A stretch of 64,000 bases of DNA from Euzebya pacifica (lineage in GTDB: Bacteria; Actinomycetota; Nitriliruptoria; Euzebyales; Euzebyaceae). The DNA is taken from assembly GCF_003344865.1 (NCBI RefSeq), contig NZ_CP031165.1, positions 5,275,910 through 5,339,909 of the forward strand, given 5' to 3'. The position numbers and the translations under genes were made by a program. The notes under the pieces were generated by a model. It had not been told where the DNA came from. It did no database searches and saw nothing but the letters and a program-made list of their open reading frames with translations. This document shows positions 1 to 8,593 of the stretch, in pieces. Position 1 is the stretch's first letter. Each line of letters begins with the position of its first letter.

Positions 1-1233
1 GTGGCTGAGGGCGCGCACGAAGCGTTCGCCGTCGGGGCTGTCGACCAGGCCCTTCAGCCGGACGGTCGGCTCGTGCAGCAGCGTGTTGAGGATGCCCTTG
101 GTGAGGGCGTCGACGGCGTCCCGCTGGGCGTCGTCCAGCCCGGAGAGCTTCGCCTTGAGGCGGTCGAGCTCGGCCAGGCGGACCACCTCGGCACGCTGGC
201 GCAGCGCGGAGATGGTCGGGCCGGCCTGGACACCCCGGGACCAGGCCAGGAAGTCGTCGGCCTCCTGGGCAACGATGGCGCGCGCGTCGCGGACGGCGTC
301 GCCGGTCGGGCCCTGGGCGACGACGGAGCGCATGGACTCGATGTCGACGACGCTGACGCCGGGGATCGCATGGACGTCGGTGTCGATGTCGCGGGGGACG
401 GCCAGGTCGACCAGCACCAGCGGCCGGTCGGGCCGCTGCTGCATGGCGCGGCGGACGTCGTGCACGGTGATGACCGGCTGGGAGGCGTCGGTGGAGGTGA
501 TCGCGAGGTCGGCGGCAGCCAGCAGGGCCGGCAGCTCGTCCAGCCCGTGGGCGGATCCGCCGATCCGTTCGACCAGGCCGTCGGCCTTCTCCACCGTGCG
601 GTTGGCGACGGCGACGTGGGCGGCGTCCTCGGCGATGCGGGTGCCGGCCATGCCGCCGATCTTGCCGGCGCCGACGACCAGGACGTTGGGGGCCTCGGAG
701 GTCAGGTACTGCTCGGCGGTGGCGAGGGCGAGGTCGACGATCGAGGCGGCCCCGTCGGCGATGCCGGTCTCCGACCGGGTGCGACGGCCCACGCGGACGG
801 CCTGGCGGAACACGCGGTTGAGGACCGGCCCCGCCGCACCCTCCTCCAGCGCGTCGGCGAAGGCCTGGCGAACCTGCGCGTGGATCTGTCGTTCGCCGAC
901 GACCATGGACTCCAGGCCGCTGGCGACGGCGAACAGGTGCTCGGCGGCCTCGCGGTCGAAGCGGTCGTAGGTCAGGTGGGCGAACGTCGTCGGGTCCAGG
1001 CCGCCCCACTCGGCGAGGTGATCACGGACGTCCGCCATGCCGCCGTGGTACCGGGTGACGTTGGCGTACACCTCGACCCGGTTGCACGTGGACAGCACAA
1101 CGGCCTCCTGTACGTGTTCGCGTTGCGTCAGCGACAGGAGGGCTTTGGCGGTCAGGTCAGCGGGAACGGCGAGACGCTCGAGGACGTCGATGGGGGCCGT
1201 TCGGTGGCTGAGACCGAGGACGAGGAGAGTCAT
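1..1233 (-). CDS. hemA: Glutamyl-tRNA reductase, 3' end outside the window
   Basis: Makes glutamate-1-semialdehyde from glutamyl-tRNA with NADPH, the first committed step of C5 tetrapyrrole (heme, corrin) synthesis in the cytosol. 411 codons are visible. The N-terminus starts MTLLVLGLSHRTAP, the family signature, and the catalytic Cys is in STCNR (Cys50). GLESMVVGERQI follows near residues 106-117. The NADPH-binding Rossmann motif VVGAGKIGG starts near 187, followed by the long C-terminal dimerisation helices (SALRQRAE... LNTLLHEP). The reading frame is still open at base 1, so only the last residues are missing. The start is the ATG at 1233, where homology begins. No other hem genes are visible; they would lie to the left. 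Confidence 0.95.
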   Translation of the reverse strand, partial: MTLLVLGLSHRTAPIDVLERLAVPADLTAKALLSLTQREHVQEAVVLSTCNRVEVYANVTRYHGGMADVRDHLAEWGGLDPTTFAHLTYDRFDREAAEHLFAVASGLESMVVGERQIHAQVRQAFADALEEGAAGPVLNRVFRQAVRVGRRTRSETGIADGAASIVDLALATAEQYLTSEAPNVLVVGAGKIGGMAGTRIAEDAAHVAVANRTVEKADGLVERIGGSAHGLDELPALLAAADLAITSTDASQPVITVHDVRRAMQQRPDRPLVLVDLAVPRDIDTDVHAIPGVSVVDIESMRSVVAQGPTGDAVRDARAIVAQEADDFLAWSRGVQAGPTISALRQRAEVVRLAELDRLKAKLSGLDDAQRDAVDALTKGILNTLLHEPTVRLKGLVDSPDGERFVRALSH

Positions 1234-1363
1234 GGGCGGCACCCAGAGGGTAACGACGCGGCGACGGCAACGCCAACGTGACAAAAGGTGCTGATGGAGC
1301 CGGGTGTCGACCGGTGCCTACGATGGCTGCACCACATCGACCGGACCGAGAGGAGCCTCCTTC

Positions 1364-1648
1364 GTGGACGAGACCACACGACGTCGACTGGTTCGGGTCG
1401 GCGGCGGTGTCGCCTACCTGGCGGTGCTCGCCGCGTTGCTGCTGACACCCTCCCCCGGGACCGCGGTGACGGTGGCGTCGATGGCCTGGATCGCGCTGGG
1501 CCTGGTCCTCTGGATCCGGGCGATCCCCTCACCGAGCCGTCGCCGCTACAAGGAGGCCCGCCGGTCCCACGCCGAGCAGCGGGCACGGGGCACACAGCCG
1601 CAGCAGCAACGCACCCGGGGGCGGCGCGGGGACAACCCGCACCGCTGA
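1364..1648 (+). CDS. Small two-helix membrane protein, unknown function
   Basis: A 94-residue protein divergent from hemA. A basic N-terminus (ETTRRRLVRV) is followed by two hydrophobic segments at about residues 12-31 and 36-54, then a strongly basic, Gln/Arg-rich cytoplasmic-looking tail. The GTG start at 1364 has AGGAG at 1351-1355 with 8 nt spacing, and a -10-like TACGAT lies at 1319-1324. It matches no family I can name. The layout (two helices plus positive tail) resembles many small actinobacterial membrane proteins of unknown role. It is supported by the ribosome-binding site and hydrophobic pattern, not by homology. Confidence 0.6.
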   Translation: MDETTRRRLVRVGGGVAYLAVLAALLLTPSPGTAVTVASMAWIALGLVLWIRAIPSPSRRRYKEARRSHAEQRARGTQPQQQRTRGRRGDNPHR

Positions 1649-1678
1649 GCCCGGCGTCGCCCACGTAGTCGGCTCGCC

Positions 1679-2830
1679 TCAGGAGAGCAGCATGCGGGAG
1701 ATGACCATCTTCTGGATCTCCGTGGTGCCGCCACCGATGGAGGACAGCTTGGCGTCGCGCCAGGCCCGCTCGACCGGGAAGTCCTTGATGTAGCCCCAGC
1801 CACCGTGGACCTGGATGGCGTTGTCGGCGTTCTCCAGGGCGCACTTGGCGATGAACGCCTTGGCCATCGACGCCTCCATCATGTGCTCCAGGCCCTGGTC
1901 CTTGAGCCATGCGCCCTGCCGCAGCATCAGGCGGCTGGCCTCGAGGTTCATCTTCATGTCGGCGAACTTGTGCCCGATCGCCTGGAAGTGCGCGATGGGC
2001 TTGCCGAACGCCTCCCGCTGCTTGGCGTAGGCGATGGCGTCGTCGAGGCCACGCTGCATGCCGCCGATGGCCGAGCCGAGCATCACCGTGCGTTCCCAGT
2101 CGAAGCACTCGAAGCCGACGGCCCACAGGGCCGATCCCTCGGCGCCGAGGCGGGCGCTGTCGGGAACCCGGACGTCCTCCATGATCATCTCGCTGGTGGG
2201 CGAGGACCGGTTGCCCATCTTGTCCAGGTGGTTGCCGACGCTCAGGCCGGGGGTGTCGGCGTCGAGCACGAAGGCGGTCATGCCGGCACCGGCGGAGGCG
2301 TCGGGATCGGTACGGACCACGACGGTGAAGACGTCACAGACCGGCCCGTTGGTGATGAAGGTCTTGGTGCCGTTGAGGATCCAGTGGTCGCCGTCCCGGA
2401 CGCCCCTGGAGGTCAGCGAAGCGGTGTCGGACCCGGCGTCCGGTTCGGTGATGCCGAACGCCCCGATCCACTCACCGGACGCCAGCTTGGGCAGGTACTT
2501 GGCCTTCTGCTCGGGCGTCCCGTGCAGGTCGATCGGCTTGGAGCCGATCACCAGGTGGGCCCCCATCGACAGGCCGAGGCCCGCGTCGTGTCCACCGTAG
2601 GCCAGCGCCTCGAGCGCCAGGCCCGTGTCGAGGGCGCCCGCGCCGCCACCGCCGTACTCCTCGGAGATGCAGATGCCGGTCAGCCCGACCTCGCCGCAGG
2701 CATCCCAGACCGCACGGTCGAACCGCCCCTCCCTGTCCCGGGCGCCCGCCTCGGGTTCGACCACGTCGCGCGCGAACGCGACCAACGACTCGTGCAGCTG
2801 CTGCTGTTCGTCCGACAGGGTGAAGTCCAC
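1679..2830 (-). CDS. Acyl-CoA dehydrogenase
   Basis: A 383-residue FAD flavoenzyme that makes trans-2-enoyl-CoA from acyl-CoA and passes electrons to ETF. The full fold is present: N-terminal helical domain, the FAD/substrate motif GAFGITEPDAGSD (about 123-135), FITNG (158-162), middle beta domain, and C-terminal four-helix bundle with QVHGGWGYIKDFPVER. The residue usually holding the catalytic Glu in MCAD-type enzymes is replaced (SIGGGTTEIQ). Glu246 in FDWERTV sits where isovaleryl- and long-chain-type enzymes carry the base. A short- or branched-chain substrate is therefore possible but not proven. It is monocistronic, with an inverted repeat 30 bp upstream that may be its operator. Confidence 0.93.
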   Translation of the reverse strand: MDFTLSDEQQQLHESLVAFARDVVEPEAGARDREGRFDRAVWDACGEVGLTGICISEEYGGGGAGALDTGLALEALAYGGHDAGLGLSMGAHLVIGSKPIDLHGTPEQKAKYLPKLASGEWIGAFGITEPDAGSDTASLTSRGVRDGDHWILNGTKTFITNGPVCDVFTVVVRTDPDASAGAGMTAFVLDADTPGLSVGNHLDKMGNRSSPTSEMIMEDVRVPDSARLGAEGSALWAVGFECFDWERTVMLGSAIGGMQRGLDDAIAYAKQREAFGKPIAHFQAIGHKFADMKMNLEASRLMLRQGAWLKDQGLEHMMEASMAKAFIAKCALENADNAIQVHGGWGYIKDFPVERAWRDAKLSSIGGGTTEIQKMVISRMLLS

Positions 2831-2859
2831 GTGGCGCTCCGGGAGGTTCGAGTGACAAG

Positions 2860-2888
2860 CTGAGACAGAAAGACTTTCGTTGTCTCAG
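2860..2888. promoter_or_regulatory. Inverted-repeat operator candidate upstream of the acyl-CoA dehydrogenase
   Basis: A perfect 8-bp arm pair, CTGAGACA (2860-2867) and TGTCTCAG (2881-2888), encloses a second near-symmetric pair GAAAG/CTTTC around a central A. It sits 30 bp before the dehydrogenase ATG (minus strand) and is AT-richer than its surroundings. This is the usual place and size for a TetR-family fatty-acid regulator site. Which regulator binds cannot be told from the sequence. Confidence 0.5.
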
Positions 2889-2950
2889 AGCCTCGCGTAC
2901 TGCCCATGTCGCTGTCCAGCCGATCCCGTCGGTGACGAAACGCCGACACC

Positions 2951-2980
2951 TTCCCTCGGCGACCCCGACGTTCCTATACT
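2951..2980 (+). promoter_or_regulatory. Sigma70-like promoter of the CWB2 surface protein
   Basis: TATACT at 2975-2980 is a strong -10 element for this genome. A weak TTCCCT lies 18 bp upstream at 2951-2956. It predicts a leader of about 38 nt before the ATG at 3025. Confidence 0.5.
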
Positions 2981-3024
2981 GCCCACGGGGGCCCGTTGAG
3001 GGGGCCACGAACGAAGGCGTGGAG

Positions 3025-5802
3025 ATGACCGTCCGTACTCGCGTGGGTGTTCGAGGGACCACCACGGTCCTGCTGGGGGCGCTGGTCGCGGCCCTGCTGG
3101 CCGTCGCACCGGCGACCGCCCAGCCGGAGGCGCCGGCCGACCTGCTGCAGGTCATCAAGGACGACGACAGCCCGTCCAACGTCGAGCTGGTGGTGCGCCT
3201 CAGCGAGGCCACCCCGCGCACCGACGTGCGGCGGGTGGCGATCAGCCGTGACGACCAGTTCGCCGACGCGTTGGCGTCCGGGGTGCTGCAGGACGACTCA
3301 CCGTTGTTGATGGTGCCCTCCGACGGGGAGGTCCCGACGCGGGTGCTCGACGAGATCCGTCGACTGGGGGCACAGGAGGCCGTGATCCTGGGCGGCAACG
3401 CTGCGGTCTCCGACGACGTGGAGGCGCAGTTCCAGCAGGCCGGGCTGCAGACCGCCCGACGCCAGGGCGGCAGCCGCTTCGAGACGGCCATCGAGATCGC
3501 CCGGGCCGAGGCCCCGGAGGCCACGACCGCGATCCTCGCCAGGGCCGGTGCCAGCGACCCGAACAACCCGACCCAGGGGTTCGCCGACGCGCTTGCCTCG
3601 GGCGCCATGGCAGCGGAGAACGGCTGGCCGATCCTGCTGACCGACACCAACGCCCTGACCGCCGCCACCCGCGAGTACATGAGCGACTCCTCCATCGAAC
3701 GGGTCCTGATCATCGGCGGCACCGCCGCGGTCTCGGCGGCCGTCGAGGACGAGGTCCGCAGCATGGTCGGCTCGACCGAGCGCATCGCCGGAGACTCCCG
3801 CGCAGGCACGGCCATCGAGATCGCCAAGGAGCTGGGCGTCGACGACGCCGGCGACACCGACCGTGTCGTGCTGGTCGACGGCACCAGCCCCAACGGGTTC
3901 GCCGGCGGGTTCGCCGCCGCCGGACACGCCGCCGTGCTCGACGCGCCCATCGTGCTGGCCGACGGCATCATGCTGCCGCCCGAGACCGAATCGTTCCTGT
4001 CGACCGGCGCGGCGTTCGCGCAGGCCGGCGACCCTGTGGCGGTTACCTGCGTGGTCCATCCGCTGGCCTGCGACGGCGGTCGCGAGGAGCTCGGCCTGGT
4101 CGCCTTCCCGCTGCTGGACGTCAACCCACCGATCAACTCCCTGGTCCAGCCAGGCCAGTCCGTGCAGGTCACCCTGACCCCGGTCGAGGAGGGCGCCAAC
4201 ACGCCCGTGACCGTCAAGGGATCGTGCCTGGACGGGCAGCAGGACCTGGTCACCGACGGCAGCGGACGGACCTCGTTCGTGCTGGCCGAGGCCTTCCCGC
4301 CGTTCAGCACCTGCAGCCTCGACGTGACCTGGGGGCAGGAGGACGCCCGGGTCCAGCAGGGATACTCCTACGCCCTCGACCCCGACCTGGGGCGCGGCGA
4401 CGGGGTCACGGTGTCCTCCTCGATCTTCAGCTTCGGCGCCGAGATCCCCTCGACCCCGCTGTACGTGGCGGACCGGATCAGCTGTTCGGGACCCGCCGGG
4501 GACGAGGCACACGAGGACGCCACCTACGAGGCCAGCTACCTGCACGAGGACTTCTTCGTCGAGACCTTCGGGCTGACGTCGTTCCCGCTGGAGGCGTTGC
4601 CCGGCGACACGTGCACCGCCGAGGCGCAGGTGCCCAGCGGCCTGGACAGCAGCGTGCTGTGGGGCGTCTACTCGTGGAGCGACGCCGGGCTGCGCAACCC
4701 GTTGGCGTTGGGCCGCGGCACGACCGCCACCTTCGACTTCGACGACATCGGCTCCGTCGCCGACGTGAGCGTGGTGTGGATCCTGCGGGTCGACACCACC
4801 GAGATCGGGACACCGCCCAGCCCGCCGGAGGGCGTGACCGGTCAGGTCTTCAACCCCGAGAACCTGCAGATCACGTGCGACGGCGTGCTGATCGAACCCG
4901 ACCTGTCGTTCCAGGCCCCGGGCGCGACCTGCAACGTCGCCGCCGACCCCTCCGGCCGCCAGATCCTCGTGGTGGAGCCCGGCCGACCGCTGGTCCCCTC
5001 GACGACCGCATCCTTCACCGCGCCGACGTCGGCGTTCACGACGGCCGTCTACACCGTGCTGATCGACCGCAGCGGCGCGATGGCCGGCGGTGGCGGCGCG
5101 GCCGGCTGCGTGGACGCCCCCGAGCTGCCGTTCTCCACGATCACCCCCGGCCTGACCACCCCGGGCGCCCCCTCGGCGTACAGCACCTTCTTCGGGTTCG
5201 CCGACGAGGCGCTGCGCTTCCGTGCCGACAACCAGTACGGCGACTTCGAGCTCGGCCTCGACCCGGTGATGCACCTCTACGCCCCCGACGGCACGTTGTT
5301 GCTCTCCAACGACGACGGCGACAGCCTGCTCAACAGCCGCATCGACGCGGTCCTGCCCGAGGAGGGGCTGTATTGCATCGAGGTCACCGGCTTCGGCGGC
5401 ACCACCGGCAACTTCCTGCTCGTGGCCGACCCGGCGCCCGTCTTCGGCGACAGCCAGGTGCTGTCCCCCGAGCTGCAGACCTACAGCTACGTCTACTCCG
5501 GCTCGGCGGGTGACCCGCTGGTGGTCGAGATGCGCGTCCCCGGCTTCGAGGCCACCGACCCGCTGCTGGCCATCTTCGACAGCCAGGGCAACCTGCTGGC
5601 CACCGACGACGACGGCGGCGGCTTCCCCAACGCCCGCCTCGAGTTCGTGGTGCCCGCCGACGGGGACTACCAGATCGTGGCCGCCGTCTACGGCGAGACC
5701 TACGGGCCGTACCTGCTGGAGGCGTCGTTCCCGACCGCGGTCCCCCCGGCCGCCTTCGCCGCGGCCGGCCCCGGCGGCCCGTCCATCACCCCCACCGGCT
5801 GA
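3025..5802 (+). CDS. Secreted cell-wall-binding repeat 2 (CWB2) protein with PPC-like domains
   Basis: A 925-residue exported protein. A signal peptide (about 1-33, ending ATAQ) precedes roughly three CWB2-type repeats (about 55-340) with characteristic phrases such as FADALASG, VLIIGGTAAVS and RFETAIEIA. These repeats anchor proteins non-covalently to the wall in other Gram-positives. A long Ig/beta-rich middle follows. Two C-terminal repeats of about 95 residues resemble bacterial pre-peptidase C-terminal domains, with Asp-rich loops (SNDDGD, TDDDGGG) that suggest calcium binding. I start at the ATG at 3025 because the signal peptide begins there and GGAG precedes it. The gene converges with a secreted metallopeptidase 6 bp away. 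A surface or adhesion role is inferred. Confidence 0.85.
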   Translation: MTVRTRVGVRGTTTVLLGALVAALLAVAPATAQPEAPADLLQVIKDDDSPSNVELVVRLSEATPRTDVRRVAISRDDQFADALASGVLQDDSPLLMVPSDGEVPTRVLDEIRRLGAQEAVILGGNAAVSDDVEAQFQQAGLQTARRQGGSRFETAIEIARAEAPEATTAILARAGASDPNNPTQGFADALASGAMAAENGWPILLTDTNALTAATREYMSDSSIERVLIIGGTAAVSAAVEDEVRSMVGSTERIAGDSRAGTAIEIAKELGVDDAGDTDRVVLVDGTSPNGFAGGFAAAGHAAVLDAPIVLADGIMLPPETESFLSTGAAFAQAGDPVAVTCVVHPLACDGGREELGLVAFPLLDVNPPINSLVQPGQSVQVTLTPVEEGANTPVTVKGSCLDGQQDLVTDGSGRTSFVLAEAFPPFSTCSLDVTWGQEDARVQQGYSYALDPDLGRGDGVTVSSSIFSFGAEIPSTPLYVADRISCSGPAGDEAHEDATYEASYLHEDFFVETFGLTSFPLEALPGDTCTAEAQVPSGLDSSVLWGVYSWSDAGLRNPLALGRGTTATFDFDDIGSVADVSVVWILRVDTTEIGTPPSPPEGVTGQVFNPENLQITCDGVLIEPDLSFQAPGATCNVAADPSGRQILVVEPGRPLVPSTTASFTAPTSAFTTAVYTVLIDRSGAMAGGGGAAGCVDAPELPFSTITPGLTTPGAPSAYSTFFGFADEALRFRADNQYGDFELGLDPVMHLYAPDGTLLLSNDDGDSLLNSRIDAVLPEEGLYCIEVTGFGGTTGNFLLVADPAPVFGDSQVLSPELQTYSYVYSGSAGDPLVVEMRVPGFEATDPLLAIFDSQGNLLATDDDGGGFPNARLEFVVPADGDYQIVAAVYGETYGPYLLEASFPTAVPPAAFAAAGPGGPSITPTG

Positions 5803-5808
5803 CCCCCA

Positions 5809-8019
5809 TCAGGGGCGGCGGCGGACGGCCAACCACCCGGCGGGCAGGGCCGGGAGGACCAGCGCGAGGCCCGGAAGCGCTTGCCCGGTCGCCCCGGCGT
5901 CGGTGACGACCACCGTCGCGGTGGCGCTGACGGCCTCGCCGGTCAGCTCGGAGGTGGCGGTCAACGTGACCCCGTGGGCCCCCGTGCTGCCCTCCGCCAG
6001 CCCGACGTGGACCTGCACGGTGGTGCCGCCCAGCGCGGCGACCTCGACGTACTCGTACGGCAGACGGTGCTCCAGGGCGGTGTCGACGGAGAGGCGGGAG
6101 ATGTCGGTGATGCCGATGTTGGCCAGATCGAACTCGATGGTCGCCACCTCGCCCAGCGGCACCGTCGTGTCCGTGCTGCCGGCCACCGTGGTCGCGGGGT
6201 CGATGGGGCCGTGGCCGTCGAGGGACCGCACGGCCACGCGGTAGCTCCCGATCGACAGGGGGTCCTCGGCGTCGTGCTCGGTGGTCAGGACGTAGAACTG
6301 CAGCCCGTTGGCCTCGTCGGTCCAGGTGTTCACCACGCCCTCGCCGGTCCCGGCGTGGAACAGCGCGTCAGCCAGCTGGCGGGCGTCACCCAGGGAGATC
6401 GCGGCTCGGGTGCCGTCGGGACGGACGAAGTCGTAGACCTCGCGGCCCTCGTGTTCGCCGACGCCGGTCACGGTGTTGATGTCCTCGGGGTGGGCGTCGA
6501 TCGCCCACATGAACGGCGCGAGGTCCACACCGGTCTTGTTCTTGGCGATCAGGACGCCGTGGTCGGGGGTGTAGGAGTCGTGGCCCATGCGGTCCACGAC
6601 CTCGACGGTGTAGTTGTCGTAGCCGCCCCGGTCGCACTGGAGGTCGTTGGAGCTGCAGCTGCCCTGATCGTCGCCGAACTCCACGACGATCCCGTGCAGG
6701 CCGATGTCGTCGGTGACCGGGGCCAGCGGGTAGGCGCGCGGGAAGATGTCGGCGGCGACCGGTCCGGTGGCGGCCAGCACCTGCGGGGTGACGGTCAGGA
6801 CCTCGTGCGGCGGGGTGAAGCCCAGGCGGATCTTGTTGCGCAGCATGTGGTGGGAGCCCATCGAGGCGCCCTGGGTGGCGGGGATCTGCCAGCGGGTGTG
6901 CGCGCCACCGGGACCGTTGAAGGCGCCGCGGGACAGCATCGCCCACGGTCCGGTGTAGGAACGCCCCGGGTTGTAGGGGTTGTTGTAGTTGTCGAGCACC
7001 CCGAAGATGTGGCTCAGCTCGTGGGCGAAGACCGCCGACCCGTCGTTCTCGCCCTGGGTGGACGACACGCCCGGGATCGCGTGGGACCAGATGCCCTCGG
7101 CCGCTGCCCACGAGGTCCAGTCGACGTACCGCGTGCCGGCGGCGTTGGGGCAGTCGCTGTCGCACATGCCCAGCTCCTGCTGGACCGGGGCGGGTGGGCC
7201 GAAGCGGTCGGTGACGGCCTCTGGGCCGTCGAACATGATCTCGCCGAACTCCTGCCAGGTGCCCGACTCGTCGTAGCCGGCGTGGACCAGCCAGCGGAAG
7301 TCGTAGTCCTCGGCGTTGAAGGCCATGCCCGTGACGGTGTCGGCGGCGGCGGCCTGGATCAGCTCGGCGTCGAAGCCCCCGAAGAGCCCGCCGACGATCG
7401 GGAGGGAGCCCTCGCCGCACGAGTCGCCCTGCGGGCACTGGTTGCCGGCACCGCCGGCGTCCCCACCCCCCATGCCGTACTCGTGTTCCTTGCCGGTCAT
7501 GCGGTAGGGGCCGAACGGGGTGGCCTCCACACCGATCAGGCCGTAGGAGTCCTCCAGCCAGTACTCGTTGACGGTGTGCCCGTAGTTGACCTCGCTGGGC
7601 TCGTTGACGATGAGGTCGGTGTAGAACTCGCCGACGTCCTCGCGTGCGATGCCACCCACGGTGGGGTTGGCGAGCGGACCGTCGAAGCCCGGGACACGGT
7701 CGGCCCAGTCCTGGTCGACACCGAAGACGTCGGTCCCTGCATCCTGGGTCACGACGAAGTCGCGGTCCTGGAAGTCACCGAAGATCATCGCCGCACGGAT
7801 GGGCTTGACCGCCTGGCGTTCGGGGTCGGTCCAGTCCACCCCCGGGATGGGCCGGTAGTCCTCGATCGTCTGCCACTCCGGCAGCTCCCACGACTGCGGG
7901 TCGACGGGCGCGGGGAAGTCCAACGGCGGCGGACCCACCACCTGGGCACCGGACGCGATCGGAAGGAGGGCGAGCGCGGCAACGACGGACGCGGCCAGCA
8001 CGGGACGAAGACGGGGCAT
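5809..8019 (-). CDS. Secreted M6-like zinc metallopeptidase with C-terminal membrane anchor
   Basis: A 736-residue exported protease. An N-terminal signal peptide ends near SGAQ (about residue 25). The zinc motif HELSHIFGVLDN (His333, Glu334, His337, Asp343) is an extended HExxHxxGxxD site as in M6 (immune inhibitor A-like) and related metzincin-like peptidases. The C-terminal part is beta-rich, possibly CARDB-like (GEVATIEFDLANIGITD). The last residues form a hydrophobic stretch followed by RRRP, a simple membrane-retention tail with no sortase LPxTG. It lies downstream of the thioesterase gene on the same strand (49 bp). The function as an extracellular protease is well supported; the substrate is unknown. 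Confidence 0.85.
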   Translation of the reverse strand: MPRLRPVLAASVVAALALLPIASGAQVVGPPPLDFPAPVDPQSWELPEWQTIEDYRPIPGVDWTDPERQAVKPIRAAMIFGDFQDRDFVVTQDAGTDVFGVDQDWADRVPGFDGPLANPTVGGIAREDVGEFYTDLIVNEPSEVNYGHTVNEYWLEDSYGLIGVEATPFGPYRMTGKEHEYGMGGGDAGGAGNQCPQGDSCGEGSLPIVGGLFGGFDAELIQAAAADTVTGMAFNAEDYDFRWLVHAGYDESGTWQEFGEIMFDGPEAVTDRFGPPAPVQQELGMCDSDCPNAAGTRYVDWTSWAAAEGIWSHAIPGVSSTQGENDGSAVFAHELSHIFGVLDNYNNPYNPGRSYTGPWAMLSRGAFNGPGGAHTRWQIPATQGASMGSHHMLRNKIRLGFTPPHEVLTVTPQVLAATGPVAADIFPRAYPLAPVTDDIGLHGIVVEFGDDQGSCSSNDLQCDRGGYDNYTVEVVDRMGHDSYTPDHGVLIAKNKTGVDLAPFMWAIDAHPEDINTVTGVGEHEGREVYDFVRPDGTRAAISLGDARQLADALFHAGTGEGVVNTWTDEANGLQFYVLTTEHDAEDPLSIGSYRVAVRSLDGHGPIDPATTVAGSTDTTVPLGEVATIEFDLANIGITDISRLSVDTALEHRLPYEYVEVAALGGTTVQVHVGLAEGSTGAHGVTLTATSELTGEAVSATATVVVTDAGATGQALPGLALVLPALPAGWLAVRRRP

Positions 8020-8068
8020 ACCCGGGCTGTTCGACGTCCCTCCCGTCAGTTCCTGCCTCGGCCGACCC

Positions 8069-8521
8069 CTACGAGCCGTGCCGGCGCAGCTGGTAGCGGT
8101 TGGTCGTCACGCAGACGACGTTGCCCTCGGCATCGGTCAGCTCGCAGTCCCACTCGAAGTCGGCCTTGCCGTTGGCATCGGCTTCCGCCGACACCCGGGC
8201 GACCTCCTCCGGCGAGATCGAGACCTCAACGGAGATGTCGGTGGACGCCAGCTTGACGAACTTGATCTCCATCCCCTTGACGATGGGGTAGTAGGTCGCC
8301 GCGTCGAAGGTGGACAGGAACAGCGCCCCGCCGGGGATCTCGGCCAGGGTGAACAGCGCCCCGGCGTACATCGTCCCGATGTGGTTGGTGTTGGGTTCGA
8401 GCGGGCAGGTCATCCGCACTCGGCCCGGCTCGATGTGGTCGAGGCGCAGCCCCATGCGCTCCACGAAGGGAAAGGCCTTCTCGACGAGGGGACGGATCGT
8501 GGTCATCAGGTCGTCGCTCAT
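8069..8521 (-). CDS. Hotdog-fold thioesterase-like protein (DUF4442/PaaI type)
   Basis: A 150-residue single-domain protein. The segment NHIGTMYAGALFTLAE is the helix and nucleophile region of the hotdog fold found in YiiD-C/DUF4442 and PaaI-type acyl-CoA thioesterases. The later strands KGMEIKFVKLAS and ADFEWDCELTDAEGNVV fit the same fold. The start at 8521 (MSDDLM) is where homology begins and leaves a 72-bp divergent promoter region shared with clpB. The natural thioester is unknown. Confidence 0.8.
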   Translation of the reverse strand: MSDDLMTTIRPLVEKAFPFVERMGLRLDHIEPGRVRMTCPLEPNTNHIGTMYAGALFTLAEIPGGALFLSTFDAATYYPIVKGMEIKFVKLASTDISVEVSISPEEVARVSAEADANGKADFEWDCELTDAEGNVVCVTTNRYQLRRHGS

Positions 8522-8554
8522 GGCCGCAGAGCATGACACACCCGGTCGGAGAAA

Positions 8555-8575
8555 CCTGAGCGCGATGGGCTCAGG
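8555..8575. promoter_or_regulatory. HAIR-like HspR operator before clpB
   Basis: A perfect 7-N7-7 inverted repeat, CCTGAGC (8555-8561) and GCTCAGG (8569-8575). It has the exact geometry of the actinobacterial HspR element (CTTGAGT-N7-ACTCAAG) and differs at positions 2 and 7 of each arm. It covers the expected -35/spacer region upstream of TATCTT (8581-8586). Occupancy would block the promoter until heat stress, as described for HspR in Streptomyces and mycobacteria. A second, imperfect site, TTTGAGC-N7-ACTCAAG, lies at 8600-8620 inside the first codons of clpB. Confidence 0.7.
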
Positions 8576-8580
8576 TCTGC

Positions 8581-8586
8581 TATCTT
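8581..8586 (+). promoter_or_regulatory. -10 element of clpB implying a leaderless transcript
   Basis: TATCTT ends 7 nt before the clpB ATG (8594), so transcription should begin at or within a base or two of the start codon. No Shine-Dalgarno is present between them. Confidence 0.55.
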
Positions 8587-8593
8587 CACCAAC

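Noticed and set aside
1-1281. A plus-strand open frame opposite hemA
   Set aside because: The minus strand encodes an unmistakable glutamyl-tRNA reductase with Cys50 and the NADPH site.
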